This document shows positions 25,530 through 34,035 of a DNA stretch of 64,000 nt, piece by piece. Each line of letters opens with the position of its first letter. Position 1 is the first letter of the stretch. The position numbers and the translations under genes were made by a program. The stretch is from Roseibium marinum. Its GTDB lineage: Bacteria > Pseudomonadota > Alphaproteobacteria > Rhizobiales > Stappiaceae. The stretch lies in NCBI RefSeq assembly GCF_002906165.1, contig NZ_PPCN01000019.1, positions 19,544 through 83,543 on the forward strand, in the 5' to 3' direction. Below the pieces are notes generated by a model. It saw nothing but the letters and a program-made list of their open reading frames with translations, made no database searches and was not told the origin of the DNA.

Positions 25530-28295
25530 ATGATATCGACTGTTTTGAAACGCTTGTTTTTTGGGGGCCTTATCACTTTAGCACCCTGTCTTGCCAATGC
25601 GGATACTGCTACAGCTACGCTCACAGTCACTTCCCAATACCCTATCACCGTGACAATCGGCAGCGATGCACCCTGCAAGGTCACAGCGTCGTCCCCTTGC
25701 ACCAGGACGGATCTGCCCACCGGCGGGTTGGGCCTTACGTTCGATGTCACCGAGGGAACGATCCTTCAAGGAGGTACGCTGGCATGCCTGTCAATCGAGC
25801 CGGGCATCGGAACGGTAGGCACTTCAATTTCCGTCGTAGCGGGCGCCAACAACTGCGCGTTGACCGTCAAACCGGCGTTCGATGTCACAGCGTCGGGAGC
25901 CGGACTGATCGCGCTGACGGTAGGAACCGGGGCTAATTCTCATCCATGTTATCAGCTCGGCACCAGTCTACCCCAGACCTGGGAGTGCCCATATAGTGGT
26001 GAAAGGGAAACCCTCACGCTAACGCCGGGACTTGCAAGCGGGATATTTCTCGGGAGCGGGCAAGGCGCCTGCGCCGACGCCTCTGCGGCCGGCTTTTCCG
26101 TCACCGTCACGCCAACCGGTTTCAGCTGCATCCTGTCTACGGGAAGCCAGCAACCGGATAACGGCTGGTGGATCATGGCCGGACAGAACAGCAGCTATCT
26201 CGCGCTACAGCGGAATGCCACTCATTCTGAAAGCATGCTGGGCATGTTCTTCACCCAGGATCCTTCCGGCGCAGCGGTCTGGTACATGCTGAACGCCTAT
26301 TGGAACGATCAGACCGCTGCCTTCACCGGCACTGCAAGTACTTATTCCGCTGCGCCAGCCCTTCCTGCGGGTTTTGATACTATGGCAGCGCCCCGGGTGG
26401 ACGAGATTGTGGCTGATGTCACCCTGTCTTTTTCGGAAAGCGGTTCTGGTAATCTTGTTTGGACATCCAGAGCGGACGGGATGTCGGAAACCCTCGCCCT
26501 GACGCGCCCCCACAACAGAGCACAAGGACAGCCGTCCCATGCACCTGCCACCGGCTGGTACGGTGCCAATGTTTCAACTTCGCCGCTGGTTCTGGGCGGC
26601 ACCGGAATATTCCTTGAAATGTGGGGAACCGACAACGCTCCCGAGGCGCTGATGGGTGTTTACTGGTACGAACCGATGACCGGGAAGCCCATGTGGTGGA
26701 TCTCCGATCAGGCTGGAACAACCGTGACGCCATATCCGGCAACAGGTACGCAAACCGGTTGGACGATGGCCACGCATTTCGACAGCGGTTCCAACTTCTT
26801 TGCCGGTTTCGGTGACGACAGGACGTCAAATACGTATGGTGTGTTCCACCTGCTCCCGTCACAGGTTGAGCTGGCTGGCGAGGCTGGCCCCATCGTAGCG
26901 ACATTCGATCCCTATGCCGCCTGGGGTGATACGGCACATGGCTACTGGGTGTCCCTTGGCTCGGAAGATACCGGCCTGGCCGACCCCTATGTCACCTTTT
27001 TCCCCGGGAGCAATTCAGCCGGTCAACTGCGGTATGTGCCAACATCAGGAAACAATGCCAATAGCCTGATCGATTTTCCGAGCACCACTCCGGTGAAACT
27101 GTCAGACATTGCAAGCGCTGCGCTATTCGCCAGCAATCAGACGGTGGGTGGAGATCTTTATTTCTCGGAGCAACCGCTTGAGATGAAAGTAAGCAACATC
27201 TGCACGCCGATCACCGCCACGCAGTCTCAAGCGCCGTCCCCTGTCAGCATCACCGACTGCAACTATAAAACACGCTGGCAGTTCATCGAACTCGGCGGCG
27301 TGTTCGATGTTACCTACATCAATCTCTATTCGATTCCCGTTGCGATCAATCAAGGTGCAAGCCGCTATGGGGAGCCGCTTGCCGGCGCGTCGTTATCCGG
27401 CTTGTCCGAAAACCTTGCGGCCTTGGCAGGCGGCAACTCGAGTTCGGTAACCGTTAAAAGCACCGCGGGTGAAACGGTCCGCGTGATCAGTCCCGCCAAC
27501 GGCAACACCTGGTCTGGATATTATCCCGGGTTTGCGGGCTACTTGAGCAGTGCTTTCAACGAACAGACTGGCACGCCGACGGTACCGATTTCAGTCAGCA
27601 ACACCTATGAAAGTGCGGCTAGAAAGCCCGAGAGCACAGTCTGTTCGGCAGCTGCGTTTGACACTCAGACCTATTCGACCTCCTCGGTCACTTATCAGTC
27701 GAGTGGTGCTACGCAGGGGGCGTTGACCATCACCGGCAGCGCCCAAACGGTCCACGATTTCACGATTACAGCCTACACGCCGGTTACACCCCGGCCCACG
27801 AGTTGTTCCGGGAGCACCGGGGCAGCGGGCACCTGTTATACCTCCGGTTTGACCCCGGGTGCGTTTTCCAACGCGATCTACGAAGCCGTCGTGTATTACA
27901 GTGTCAACAATCCCGCATGCACCTCCGGCCAAATCGAAAGCAACGGGTCGAACGATGTATTCTCAGCTGTTGTTCGAGACGTTTTGGTGGGCCTTGCCAG
28001 TGGCTTCGTGGATAGCTCGGAGGCGAGCCCAGCCGGACTTCCGGCTGCCAACAGCACCTACGGCACGATGACGAGCGCGCAATGGTCAGCGGATGCGGCC
28101 AAGCTGTTTCATCAGGTGCAGTCGAGCGCCTATTACAATACATGGGCAGCGGAAATCAGAGATACATTCGGAAGTGGCGTCTATGGTTTCCAGTATTCGG
28201 ACTTTTTCGCCAAAGACGGTCCGATTGGCAATCCTCAGCTCCCGCTTGTTCCGATGGTGCCCGTCGGCGTGAAGATCCTCGATTCATCCAAATAG
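25530..28295 (+). CDS. Large secreted protein with duplicated WW/WY segment and GH64-like C-terminal region
   Basis: The 921-residue product starts with a signal peptide (MISTVLKRLFFGG to ANADT) after a GGGGGA site. Residues about 30-130 are Thr/Val-rich, beta-type. At about 205-270 and again at 335-400 there is a similar segment with Gly-Trp-Trp or Gly-Trp-Tyr, a Gly/Leu stretch, MGMFFTQD or MGVYWYEP, and VWYM or MWWIS; such Trp-rich repeats occur in secreted proteobacterial proteins of unknown role. From about 557 to the end, the pattern FIELGGVFDVTYINLYSIPVAIN, RVISP and YEAVVYYSVN resembles GH64/thaumatin-like beta-1,3-glucanases. A secreted glucan-binding or glucan-cleaving enzyme is my best guess. 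It is a single gene flanked by unrelated operons. Confidence 0.6.
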   Translation: MISTVLKRLFFGGLITLAPCLANADTATATLTVTSQYPITVTIGSDAPCKVTASSPCTRTDLPTGGLGLTFDVTEGTILQGGTLACLSIEPGIGTVGTSISVVAGANNCALTVKPAFDVTASGAGLIALTVGTGANSHPCYQLGTSLPQTWECPYSGERETLTLTPGLASGIFLGSGQGACADASAAGFSVTVTPTGFSCILSTGSQQPDNGWWIMAGQNSSYLALQRNATHSESMLGMFFTQDPSGAAVWYMLNAYWNDQTAAFTGTASTYSAAPALPAGFDTMAAPRVDEIVADVTLSFSESGSGNLVWTSRADGMSETLALTRPHNRAQGQPSHAPATGWYGANVSTSPLVLGGTGIFLEMWGTDNAPEALMGVYWYEPMTGKPMWWISDQAGTTVTPYPATGTQTGWTMATHFDSGSNFFAGFGDDRTSNTYGVFHLLPSQVELAGEAGPIVATFDPYAAWGDTAHGYWVSLGSEDTGLADPYVTFFPGSNSAGQLRYVPTSGNNANSLIDFPSTTPVKLSDIASAALFASNQTVGGDLYFSEQPLEMKVSNICTPITATQSQAPSPVSITDCNYKTRWQFIELGGVFDVTYINLYSIPVAINQGASRYGEPLAGASLSGLSENLAALAGGNSSSVTVKSTAGETVRVISPANGNTWSGYYPGFAGYLSSAFNEQTGTPTVPISVSNTYESAARKPESTVCSAAAFDTQTYSTSSVTYQSSGATQGALTITGSAQTVHDFTITAYTPVTPRPTSCSGSTGAAGTCYTSGLTPGAFSNAIYEAVVYYSVNNPACTSGQIESNGSNDVFSAVVRDVLVGLASGFVDSSEASPAGLPAANSTYGTMTSAQWSADAAKLFHQVQSSAYYNTWAAEIRDTFGSGVYGFQYSDFFAKDGPIGNPQLPLVPMVPVGVKILDSSK

Positions 28296-28310
28296 GGCGG
28301 ATGCCCGTTT

Positions 28311-28336
28311 CCTCTCACCCCATTCGGGGTGAGAGG
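28311..28336 (+). terminator. Perfect hairpin after the secreted-protein gene
   Basis: CCTCTCACCCC and GGGGTGAGAGG form an 11-base stem with loop ATTC, 15 bases after the stop of the 921-residue protein. No T-run follows. It probably ends or stabilises that transcript. The remainder of the 218-base spacer up to 28514 holds the promoter region of the next gene. Confidence 0.5.
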
Positions 28337-28513
28337 CCCAGGTCAATCGCATGATCTTTCATACTAACATCGGTCCTGTCAGCCTGAGTCTGTCGAGAAT
28401 TGGGGTTTTTCAGCGGTTTGGATGCCGATCGCTCGAATTCAGGAAGCAAAAGCGCCGGAAGGATGAACTCCTTTGCGGACCAAACACCCAGGCGGTAGCG
28501 AGGAACTTTTCCG

Positions 28514-29401
28514 ATGTTGAACGCGTTACGTGATGCCTTTGAAATCGGCGCGCATCCATTGTCGTTCCGGTCGGCGCGTATGGAAGCAGCGGACGACTTC
28601 GACATCGAACATCTCGTCTTCGAAAGCCCCGCGGGGGAAGAGGTGCGCGGTGTCCTGACACGGCCGCGAGAGACCGGTCCGCATCCCGCGATCCTCTACA
28701 TTCATGCTCACGGCAACCGCCATGACATCGGTATTAGAGAAATGCTTGAAGGCCGGCCGGCGCTGCAAGGTCCCCTCGGGCCGGAATTCGCGCGGCGCGG
28801 CTATGTCACGCTGATGACCGAATTGCCGGCCTTCGGTCACCGGGCCGAACCGGGAGAAAGCGCAAGGGCCAAGGCGGCCTTGTGGCGTGGCAACTCACTG
28901 GCGGGACAGATGGTTGCGGAACAGGCTTCGGCGCTCGACTGGCTCGCGAGCCGCGACGATGTCGATGCTGGCCGCGCCGGTGCGTTCGGTATTTCCATGG
29001 GAGCCACCCTCTCCTACTGGCTGGCGGGCGTCGATCCGCGCATCACCGCTGTAGCCCAGCTCTGCGCATACGCCGATCTGGAGACGCTGATCGAAACCGG
29101 TGCGCACGATCTCCATGGCATCTACATGACTGTTCCAGGTCTCCTGAAGATCGCCTCCAACGGCCGCATCGCCGGATCTGTCGCGCCGCGTCCGCAACTG
29201 ATCGGCATCGGTGACCTCGATCCGCTGACGCCCCCGCGGGCGGTGGAAACTGCGCTTGACGAAACCCGTGCGCTCTACGCCGCGACCGGTGCGGCGGACA
29301 ACCTTGCCGTCCATCGCGAACCGGACAGCGGCCATGTGGAAACCGCTGCCATGCGTGAGGCGGTCCTGAGCTTCTTCGAGCGTCACCTCCAGACGGTTTA
29401 G
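28514..29401 (+). CDS. Alpha/beta hydrolase of the dienelactone hydrolase / acyl esterase type
   Basis: The 295-residue cytoplasmic protein has the alpha/beta-hydrolase fold. The oxyanion region is ILYIHAHGNRHDIG (60-73), the nucleophile elbow is GAFGISMGA with S161, the acid is probably in IGIGDLDPLTPP (about 235), and the His is in DSGHVETA near residue 275. No signal peptide is present. It converges with the sugar ABC operon, ten bases apart from its ATPase. In a uronide locus, removal of acetyl, methyl or feruloyl esters from imported oligosaccharides is a likely role, not proven. Confidence 0.8.
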   Translation: MLNALRDAFEIGAHPLSFRSARMEAADDFDIEHLVFESPAGEEVRGVLTRPRETGPHPAILYIHAHGNRHDIGIREMLEGRPALQGPLGPEFARRGYVTLMTELPAFGHRAEPGESARAKAALWRGNSLAGQMVAEQASALDWLASRDDVDAGRAGAFGISMGATLSYWLAGVDPRITAVAQLCAYADLETLIETGAHDLHGIYMTVPGLLKIASNGRIAGSVAPRPQLIGIGDLDPLTPPRAVETALDETRALYAATGAADNLAVHREPDSGHVETAAMREAVLSFFERHLQTV

Positions 29402-29410
29402 GCACGCGAT

Positions 29411-30508
29411 TCAGGTCGCAGGCACGCGCAGGCCGTTGGCATCGAAGAGGTGCAGCTTTTCATGGTTCAGGCGAAACCGGACCGTGCGCGCTTCTTCGGC
29501 GACCGGTTGTCCGGCGAGCACGGCCAGCATCGGCTGGTCACCGGCAATCCTCGCGTGCACGACGGTTTCCGGGCCGAGTGCCTCGACCAGCGTCACATCC
29601 GCATCCAGGTGATCTTCACCGGTCGCCGTGTCATCGATGCAGGCAATGTCGTGCGGACGGATGCCGACAGTCACGCTGTCCCCCGCCGTGAGCGACGCCG
29701 TATCGACGGCCATGGTCGCCACCAGTCCACCGGGTCCTTCCAGCGTAACGCCTGTTCCCTGAACGGAGGTCACTTTCGCCGGCAGCAGGTTCATGCGCGG
29801 CGCACCGATGAAGCCCGCGACGAAGAGATTTGCCGGTTCGTTATAAAGATCGAGCGGCCGGCCGAGCTGCTCGATCCGTCCGGCGCGCATGACGACGATA
29901 CGGTCGGCCAGTGTCATGGCCTCCACCTGATCGTGCGTCACATAGATCATGGTGGTCTTCAAGCGGCCATGCAGGGCGGCAAGTTCCGCGCGCGTCGAAA
30001 TCCTGAGTTCCGCATCGAGGTTCGACAAGGGCTCGTCGAGCAGAAAGGCCGTCGGATTGCGCACCACGGCCCGGCCGATCGCAACACGCTGCTTCTGGCC
30101 GCCGGACAATTGTCCCGGCCGGCGGTCGAGATAGTCGGTGATCTCCAGCATGCGCGCGGCTTCACCGATGCGTTTCTCGATCTCCGCTTTGGGCATGTTC
30201 TGGTTTTCCAGCCCGAAGGCGAGGTTCTTGCGCACCGTCATATGCGGGTAAAGCGCATAGGACTGGAACACCATGGCAAGACCGCGCTCCGCCGCCGTTA
30301 CCGGGGTCACGTCCGCTCCATCGATTTCGATCCTGCCGGCCGACGGCTGGTCCAGGCCGGCGATCAGGCGCAGGAGCGTGGACTTGCCGCAGCCGGACGG
30401 ACCGACCAGCACCATGAATTCCCCGTCCTCAATGTTGAGATTGATGTCGTGGAGTACCTTCAACTTGCCGTAGGCACGATCGATATTCGTGAGCGTAATA
30501 CGTCCCAT
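29411..30508 (-). CDS. CUT1 ABC transporter ATPase (UgpC/MalK type)
   Basis: The 365-residue product drives the second CUT1 importer of the window. Walker A is GPSGCGKST (about 37-45), signature LSGGQKQRVAIGRA, Walker B FLLDEPLSNLDA, and switch YVTHDQ, followed by the MalK-type regulatory domain (VGIRPHDI). The start is ATG at 30508, since the longer frame is a shadow of the permease gene. It is the last gene of a minus-strand operon receptor, permease, permease, ATPase (33853 down to 29411), eight bases after the second permease. Confidence 0.95.
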   Translation of the reverse strand: MGRITLTNIDRAYGKLKVLHDINLNIEDGEFMVLVGPSGCGKSTLLRLIAGLDQPSAGRIEIDGADVTPVTAAERGLAMVFQSYALYPHMTVRKNLAFGLENQNMPKAEIEKRIGEAARMLEITDYLDRRPGQLSGGQKQRVAIGRAVVRNPTAFLLDEPLSNLDAELRISTRAELAALHGRLKTTMIYVTHDQVEAMTLADRIVVMRAGRIEQLGRPLDLYNEPANLFVAGFIGAPRMNLLPAKVTSVQGTGVTLEGPGGLVATMAVDTASLTAGDSVTVGIRPHDIACIDDTATGEDHLDADVTLVEALGPETVVHARIAGDQPMLAVLAGQPVAEEARTVRFRLNHEKLHLFDANGLRVPAT

Positions 30509-30516
30509 ATCCGTTC

Positions 30517-31569
30517 CTATTTCAAACCGCTGCCGGCAATGCCGGAGGTGATGTACCGCTGCAGGAACGTGAAGACGAGCACGACCGGGATCATGGTCAC
30601 CACCGTCATAGCCAGGATGAAGTGCCACTGCACATTGAGTTCGCCCGCATAGGTGTTCAGGCCGACCTGGAGCGTGTAGTTCTCCTTGCTGGACAAAACG
30701 ACCAGCGGCCAGAGGAAGTCGTTCCAGCGCCACACGACCGAGAAGATCGCCAGGACCGCGAGCGCCGGCGCGGCCAGCGGCAGGATGATCCGCCAGTAGA
30801 TCTGCCACTCGCTGGCATGGTCCATGCGCGCGGCATCGAGCAGTTCGTCGGGGATCGTCAGCATGTACTGGCGCAGCAAGAACACGCCGGTCGGCGTGGC
30901 GACCGTCGGAAGGATCACTCCCCAGAGCGTGTCGAACAGACCGACGGCGCTGACGACGGAATAGAGCGGCACCAGCAGGACCGGCAGGGGAACCATCAGC
31001 GTCGCCACGATCAGCAGCATTACCGCGTCACGCCCGCGGAAGCTGTATTTCGACAGGGCGAAGGCCGCCATCGAGTTGGTAAGCAGAGTGATGATCGTCG
31101 CAACCACCGTCACGAAAACCGAGTTCCGCAGGTAAAGCGTGAAATCGTTCTTTTCCATCGGCTCGACATAGTTCCCGGTCGCGAAGTCGACCGATCGCAC
31201 CGGAACGCGGTCGTTGATGTTGATCTTGTAGAGCGTGCCGGGATCCTCAGGATCCACCATCTGCGCGACGATACCGACACGGCGGACCTGGGCAAGCCTG
31301 CGCTCTTCTCCGTCCTCGGTCGTCACACGGTAGAGCTCCAGCGGCTTGTCATACCCCTCCACCACCACCGTCTGCGTGGCCATGGGCAGCAGGGTCGGCG
31401 GAAACTCCGACAGGGCTGCCGGCGTCTTGAACGAGGAAAAGACCAGCCAGAGAACCGGACCGAACATGATGACCAGGCCGCCAACCAGCCAGACCCAGGT
31501 AACAATGTCGGTCCAGTGCCAGCCACTGCCGCCCCTGCGGCGTATCAGGAATGCGAAAACGCGGCTCAT
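30517..31569 (-). CDS. ABC transporter permease, MalG-type with periplasmic insertion
   Basis: The 350-residue product is longer than usual (about 280) because a roughly 85-residue hydrophilic stretch (residues about 55-140) is inserted after the first membrane helix. The remaining five helices and the EAA loop (ELLDAARMDHASEWQIYWRIILPL) are normal. Such an insertion lies on the periplasmic side and may contact the receptor. ATG at 31569 overlaps the upstream stop (TGATG). It pairs with the permease at 31569-32588. Confidence 0.92.
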   Translation of the reverse strand: MSRVFAFLIRRRGGSGWHWTDIVTWVWLVGGLVIMFGPVLWLVFSSFKTPAALSEFPPTLLPMATQTVVVEGYDKPLELYRVTTEDGEERRLAQVRRVGIVAQMVDPEDPGTLYKININDRVPVRSVDFATGNYVEPMEKNDFTLYLRNSVFVTVVATIITLLTNSMAAFALSKYSFRGRDAVMLLIVATLMVPLPVLLVPLYSVVSAVGLFDTLWGVILPTVATPTGVFLLRQYMLTIPDELLDAARMDHASEWQIYWRIILPLAAPALAVLAIFSVVWRWNDFLWPLVVLSSKENYTLQVGLNTYAGELNVQWHFILAMTVVTMIPVVLVFTFLQRYITSGIAGSGLK

Positions 31570-32588
31570 CAGCGTTTGCCCTTCTCTTCGCCCTTGCGGC
31601 CCATGCGCAGCTGGACGAGCGTGAGCACCGCCAGCACGAGGCCCATCACGATGGAAGCGGCCGCGGCAAGCCCCGGATTGCGCAGAAGCGAGGCGAAACC
31701 GACCTCGTAGATATATTGCGTCAGGTAAAGCGTCGAGGTGCCCGGCCCGCCGCCGGTCAGCACGTAAGCCTCGTCGAAAATCTGCACGGCGCGGATCAGG
31801 GACAGGACGATCACCACGAGCAGGTTCGGCATCAGCAGCGGCAGCGTGATGCGCCAGAAGACCCGCGCCGGCCGCGTTCCGTCCATTTCCGCCGCTTCGT
31901 AAAGGTCCCTCGGAATGGCCTGAAGGCCGGCGAGAAGAATAAGCGTATAGAAGCCCATATGCGCCCAGATCGAAACGGCAATCGTCGCGGCAAAGGCCCA
32001 GTCGCGGTTGAGCAGCCAGTCGACCGGATCGAGCCCGCTCTCGAACAGAGCGAAATTGAGCAGACCCTGGCGCTGCAGGATCCATTTCCAGATCAGGCCG
32101 ACCACGACCGGCGACAGCAGCACGGGGAAGAAGAAAACGGCGCGCCAGAAGCCGCGCGCGGGGATTCTCCCGTTGAGGATGAGGGCCGTGATCATCGACA
32201 CGACGGCCATGAACGCCACCTGCAGGATCACGAATAGGACCGTGTTGTGCACGGCGGTCCAGAACAGGTCCTCGCGGCAGGTTCGCGGATTGAGGTAGTT
32301 CGAGCAGTCGAGCAGCCGCTGATACTGATCGGCGCCGACGAAGTTGCGGTCGCCGAGGAAAACCCCGCTGCCCGAGGTCATTGAATAGACGAAGTTCATC
32401 ACCAGCGGCACGAGGACGAACACGCCGAAGATCGCCATGTTCGGCGCCAGGAAGAAGGCGGCCATGCCGTTGTTGCCCGTCAGCTTCTGCCAGGCCTTGA
32501 GTGGCCGGTTGAGAAGCGACGCGGCAAAGGTGACCGGTGCCGCGACTGCGGCACCGATCCGGTTGCGTGTGGCGTTTCCGCTGCTCAC
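31569..32588 (-). CDS. ABC transporter permease, MalF-type
   Basis: The 339-residue product is the other membrane subunit, with an N-terminal extension of about 40 residues, six membrane helices and the EAA loop (DLYEAAEMDGTRPARVFWRITLPL). A CSNYLNPRTCREDL segment in the first periplasmic loop has two Cys that could pair. GTG at 32588 overlaps the receptor stop by GTGA, so translation is coupled to the receptor. Confidence 0.92.
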   Translation of the reverse strand: MSSGNATRNRIGAAVAAPVTFAASLLNRPLKAWQKLTGNNGMAAFFLAPNMAIFGVFVLVPLVMNFVYSMTSGSGVFLGDRNFVGADQYQRLLDCSNYLNPRTCREDLFWTAVHNTVLFVILQVAFMAVVSMITALILNGRIPARGFWRAVFFFPVLLSPVVVGLIWKWILQRQGLLNFALFESGLDPVDWLLNRDWAFAATIAVSIWAHMGFYTLILLAGLQAIPRDLYEAAEMDGTRPARVFWRITLPLLMPNLLVVIVLSLIRAVQIFDEAYVLTGGGPGTSTLYLTQYIYEVGFASLLRNPGLAAAASIVMGLVLAVLTLVQLRMGRKGEEKGKR

Positions 32589-33853
32589 TGGGCTTCCGCC
32601 ACCTTGTCAGCGATGTCCTGGTCGATCTTGGTCCAGGCTTCGTCGGGCGTCAGCTCGCCGGCCATGACCTGGCTGACGCGGGTGACCAGCGCGCCGTAAT
32701 AGGCCGAGGCCCATTTCCAGGCCGGAAGCGCATTGGCAGCCGGCAGAACCTTGCCGGAAGCGGCGACGAATTTGTCGAGGGTCGGGCCGACATTCTTGTC
32801 ATCGGTCTGCCACTGAAGTCCACCGGCCTCGCCGACGCCCTTATGCGCCGGAAGGAAGAGCGTGCGCTCGGAGAATTCCTTCACCACTTCGGCGCTGGAC
32901 AGATATTCCATCACCTTGGCGACGTCTTCCGGGTTCTTGGTGTATTTGATCGCAACCAGCGCCGCGCCGCCCTTGAGGCCGGAGCAGCCCGCCGTGCCGC
33001 AGGGAGAACCGGTCGCCACCCAGTCGAACGCATCGCCGATCTTCGTCGAAAGATTCGCCACCTGCCAGGACCCGGAATAGTAATAGGGAATCTGGGCGTT
33101 GATGAACTCGTCCGCGCCCGCGCGGTAGGTGGTTCCCGCAGCGGCGACCCAGGTGTCCCTCAGCATCTTGCCGTCCGCGGTCCAGTCGACCAGCTTGGTC
33201 ACGAACGCCTTGGTTCCCTCGTCGACCGGCGCGGGCAGTCCGTCCTTGCCGATATAGTTCGCCCCGTAGGAGACATTCGGGCCGGAGATGCGGTGGCCGG
33301 ACCGGTCGATCACGAAGGCGCCGGCAAGTTGCTGGCTTTCCGCGACCTTGGCCGCGGCATCGACCCAGTCGTCCCAGGTCGCGTCATCGCCCGGAATCTC
33401 GATCCCGGCCTGTTCGAAAAGCGTCTTGTTGACGAAGCCGCCGGTCAGGGTGAGCTGGGTCATGAAGCCGGTGATCGCATTGGACCCGTCCGGCCGCATC
33501 CAGTCCATCGTGTCGCCGAAATTCGCGTCCCAGTAGGCCGGATCGGACAGGAGCGGGCGCATGTCGAGCCAGTTGCCGGCCAGTTCCTTGAGGTTGGTGA
33601 CGCGCGCGATATCCGGGCCCTGACCGGAAGCAAGCTGGATCGGCAGTTGCTCCTGGATCACCTTGTAGGCAACGTTGTCGAGCGTCACGTTGATATCCGG
33701 ATTGGCTTTCATGAACCGGTCAAGCATGTCCTGCATGACCTCTCCCTCGACACCGTCGGAATACCACATGATGCGGACATCGCCGGCGAGCGCGCTCGAT
33801 GACGCGAGCAGTGTGGCAGTCAAAGCCGCCAGGATTGTTTTCGTCGATTTCAT
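32585..33853 (-). CDS. CUT1 ABC transporter sugar-binding protein
   Basis: The 422-residue product is the periplasmic receptor. It starts MKSTKTILAALTATLLASS with a signal peptide ending SSALAGD, and a strong GAGGAGGAG site precedes the ATG. The body has typical receptor phrases (ASGQGPDIARVTNLKELAG, YWDANFGDTMDWM, YYYSGSWQVANLS) and CGTAGCSGLKGG with two Cys near residue 285. Gene order and the adjacent kduI and GH105-type genes suggest an oligouronide or rhamnose-containing oligosaccharide as ligand, by inference. Confidence 0.93.
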   Translation of the reverse strand: MKSTKTILAALTATLLASSSALAGDVRIMWYSDGVEGEVMQDMLDRFMKANPDINVTLDNVAYKVIQEQLPIQLASGQGPDIARVTNLKELAGNWLDMRPLLSDPAYWDANFGDTMDWMRPDGSNAITGFMTQLTLTGGFVNKTLFEQAGIEIPGDDATWDDWVDAAAKVAESQQLAGAFVIDRSGHRISGPNVSYGANYIGKDGLPAPVDEGTKAFVTKLVDWTADGKMLRDTWVAAAGTTYRAGADEFINAQIPYYYSGSWQVANLSTKIGDAFDWVATGSPCGTAGCSGLKGGAALVAIKYTKNPEDVAKVMEYLSSAEVVKEFSERTLFLPAHKGVGEAGGLQWQTDDKNVGPTLDKFVAASGKVLPAANALPAWKWASAYYGALVTRVSQVMAGELTPDEAWTKIDQDIADKVAEAQ

Positions 33854-34035
33854 TGGACTCTCCTCCTCTTTGCGGGCCTCCCACCCGCTCGTTGAAATTC
33901 TGGATCAACAGGCATCCTCCCGGCTGCGACCGGGTATGCGGAAGTTGATCGATTTTAGCGTGTTAGAACAACTTGTCCGCCTTTAATGGAACGCGGATTG
34001 CTCCCGGCTTGAGCGGATTTCCTTGCACCTGCCCA
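33854..34035 (-). promoter_or_regulatory. Promoter region of the uronide ABC operon
   Basis: This 182-base spacer between the 835-residue protein gene and the receptor gene holds the ribosome site just before 33853 and AT-rich sequence at about 33945-33990. No clear palindrome was found. It may carry a promoter, or only an untranslated linker of one long transcript starting at 38470. Confidence 0.35.
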
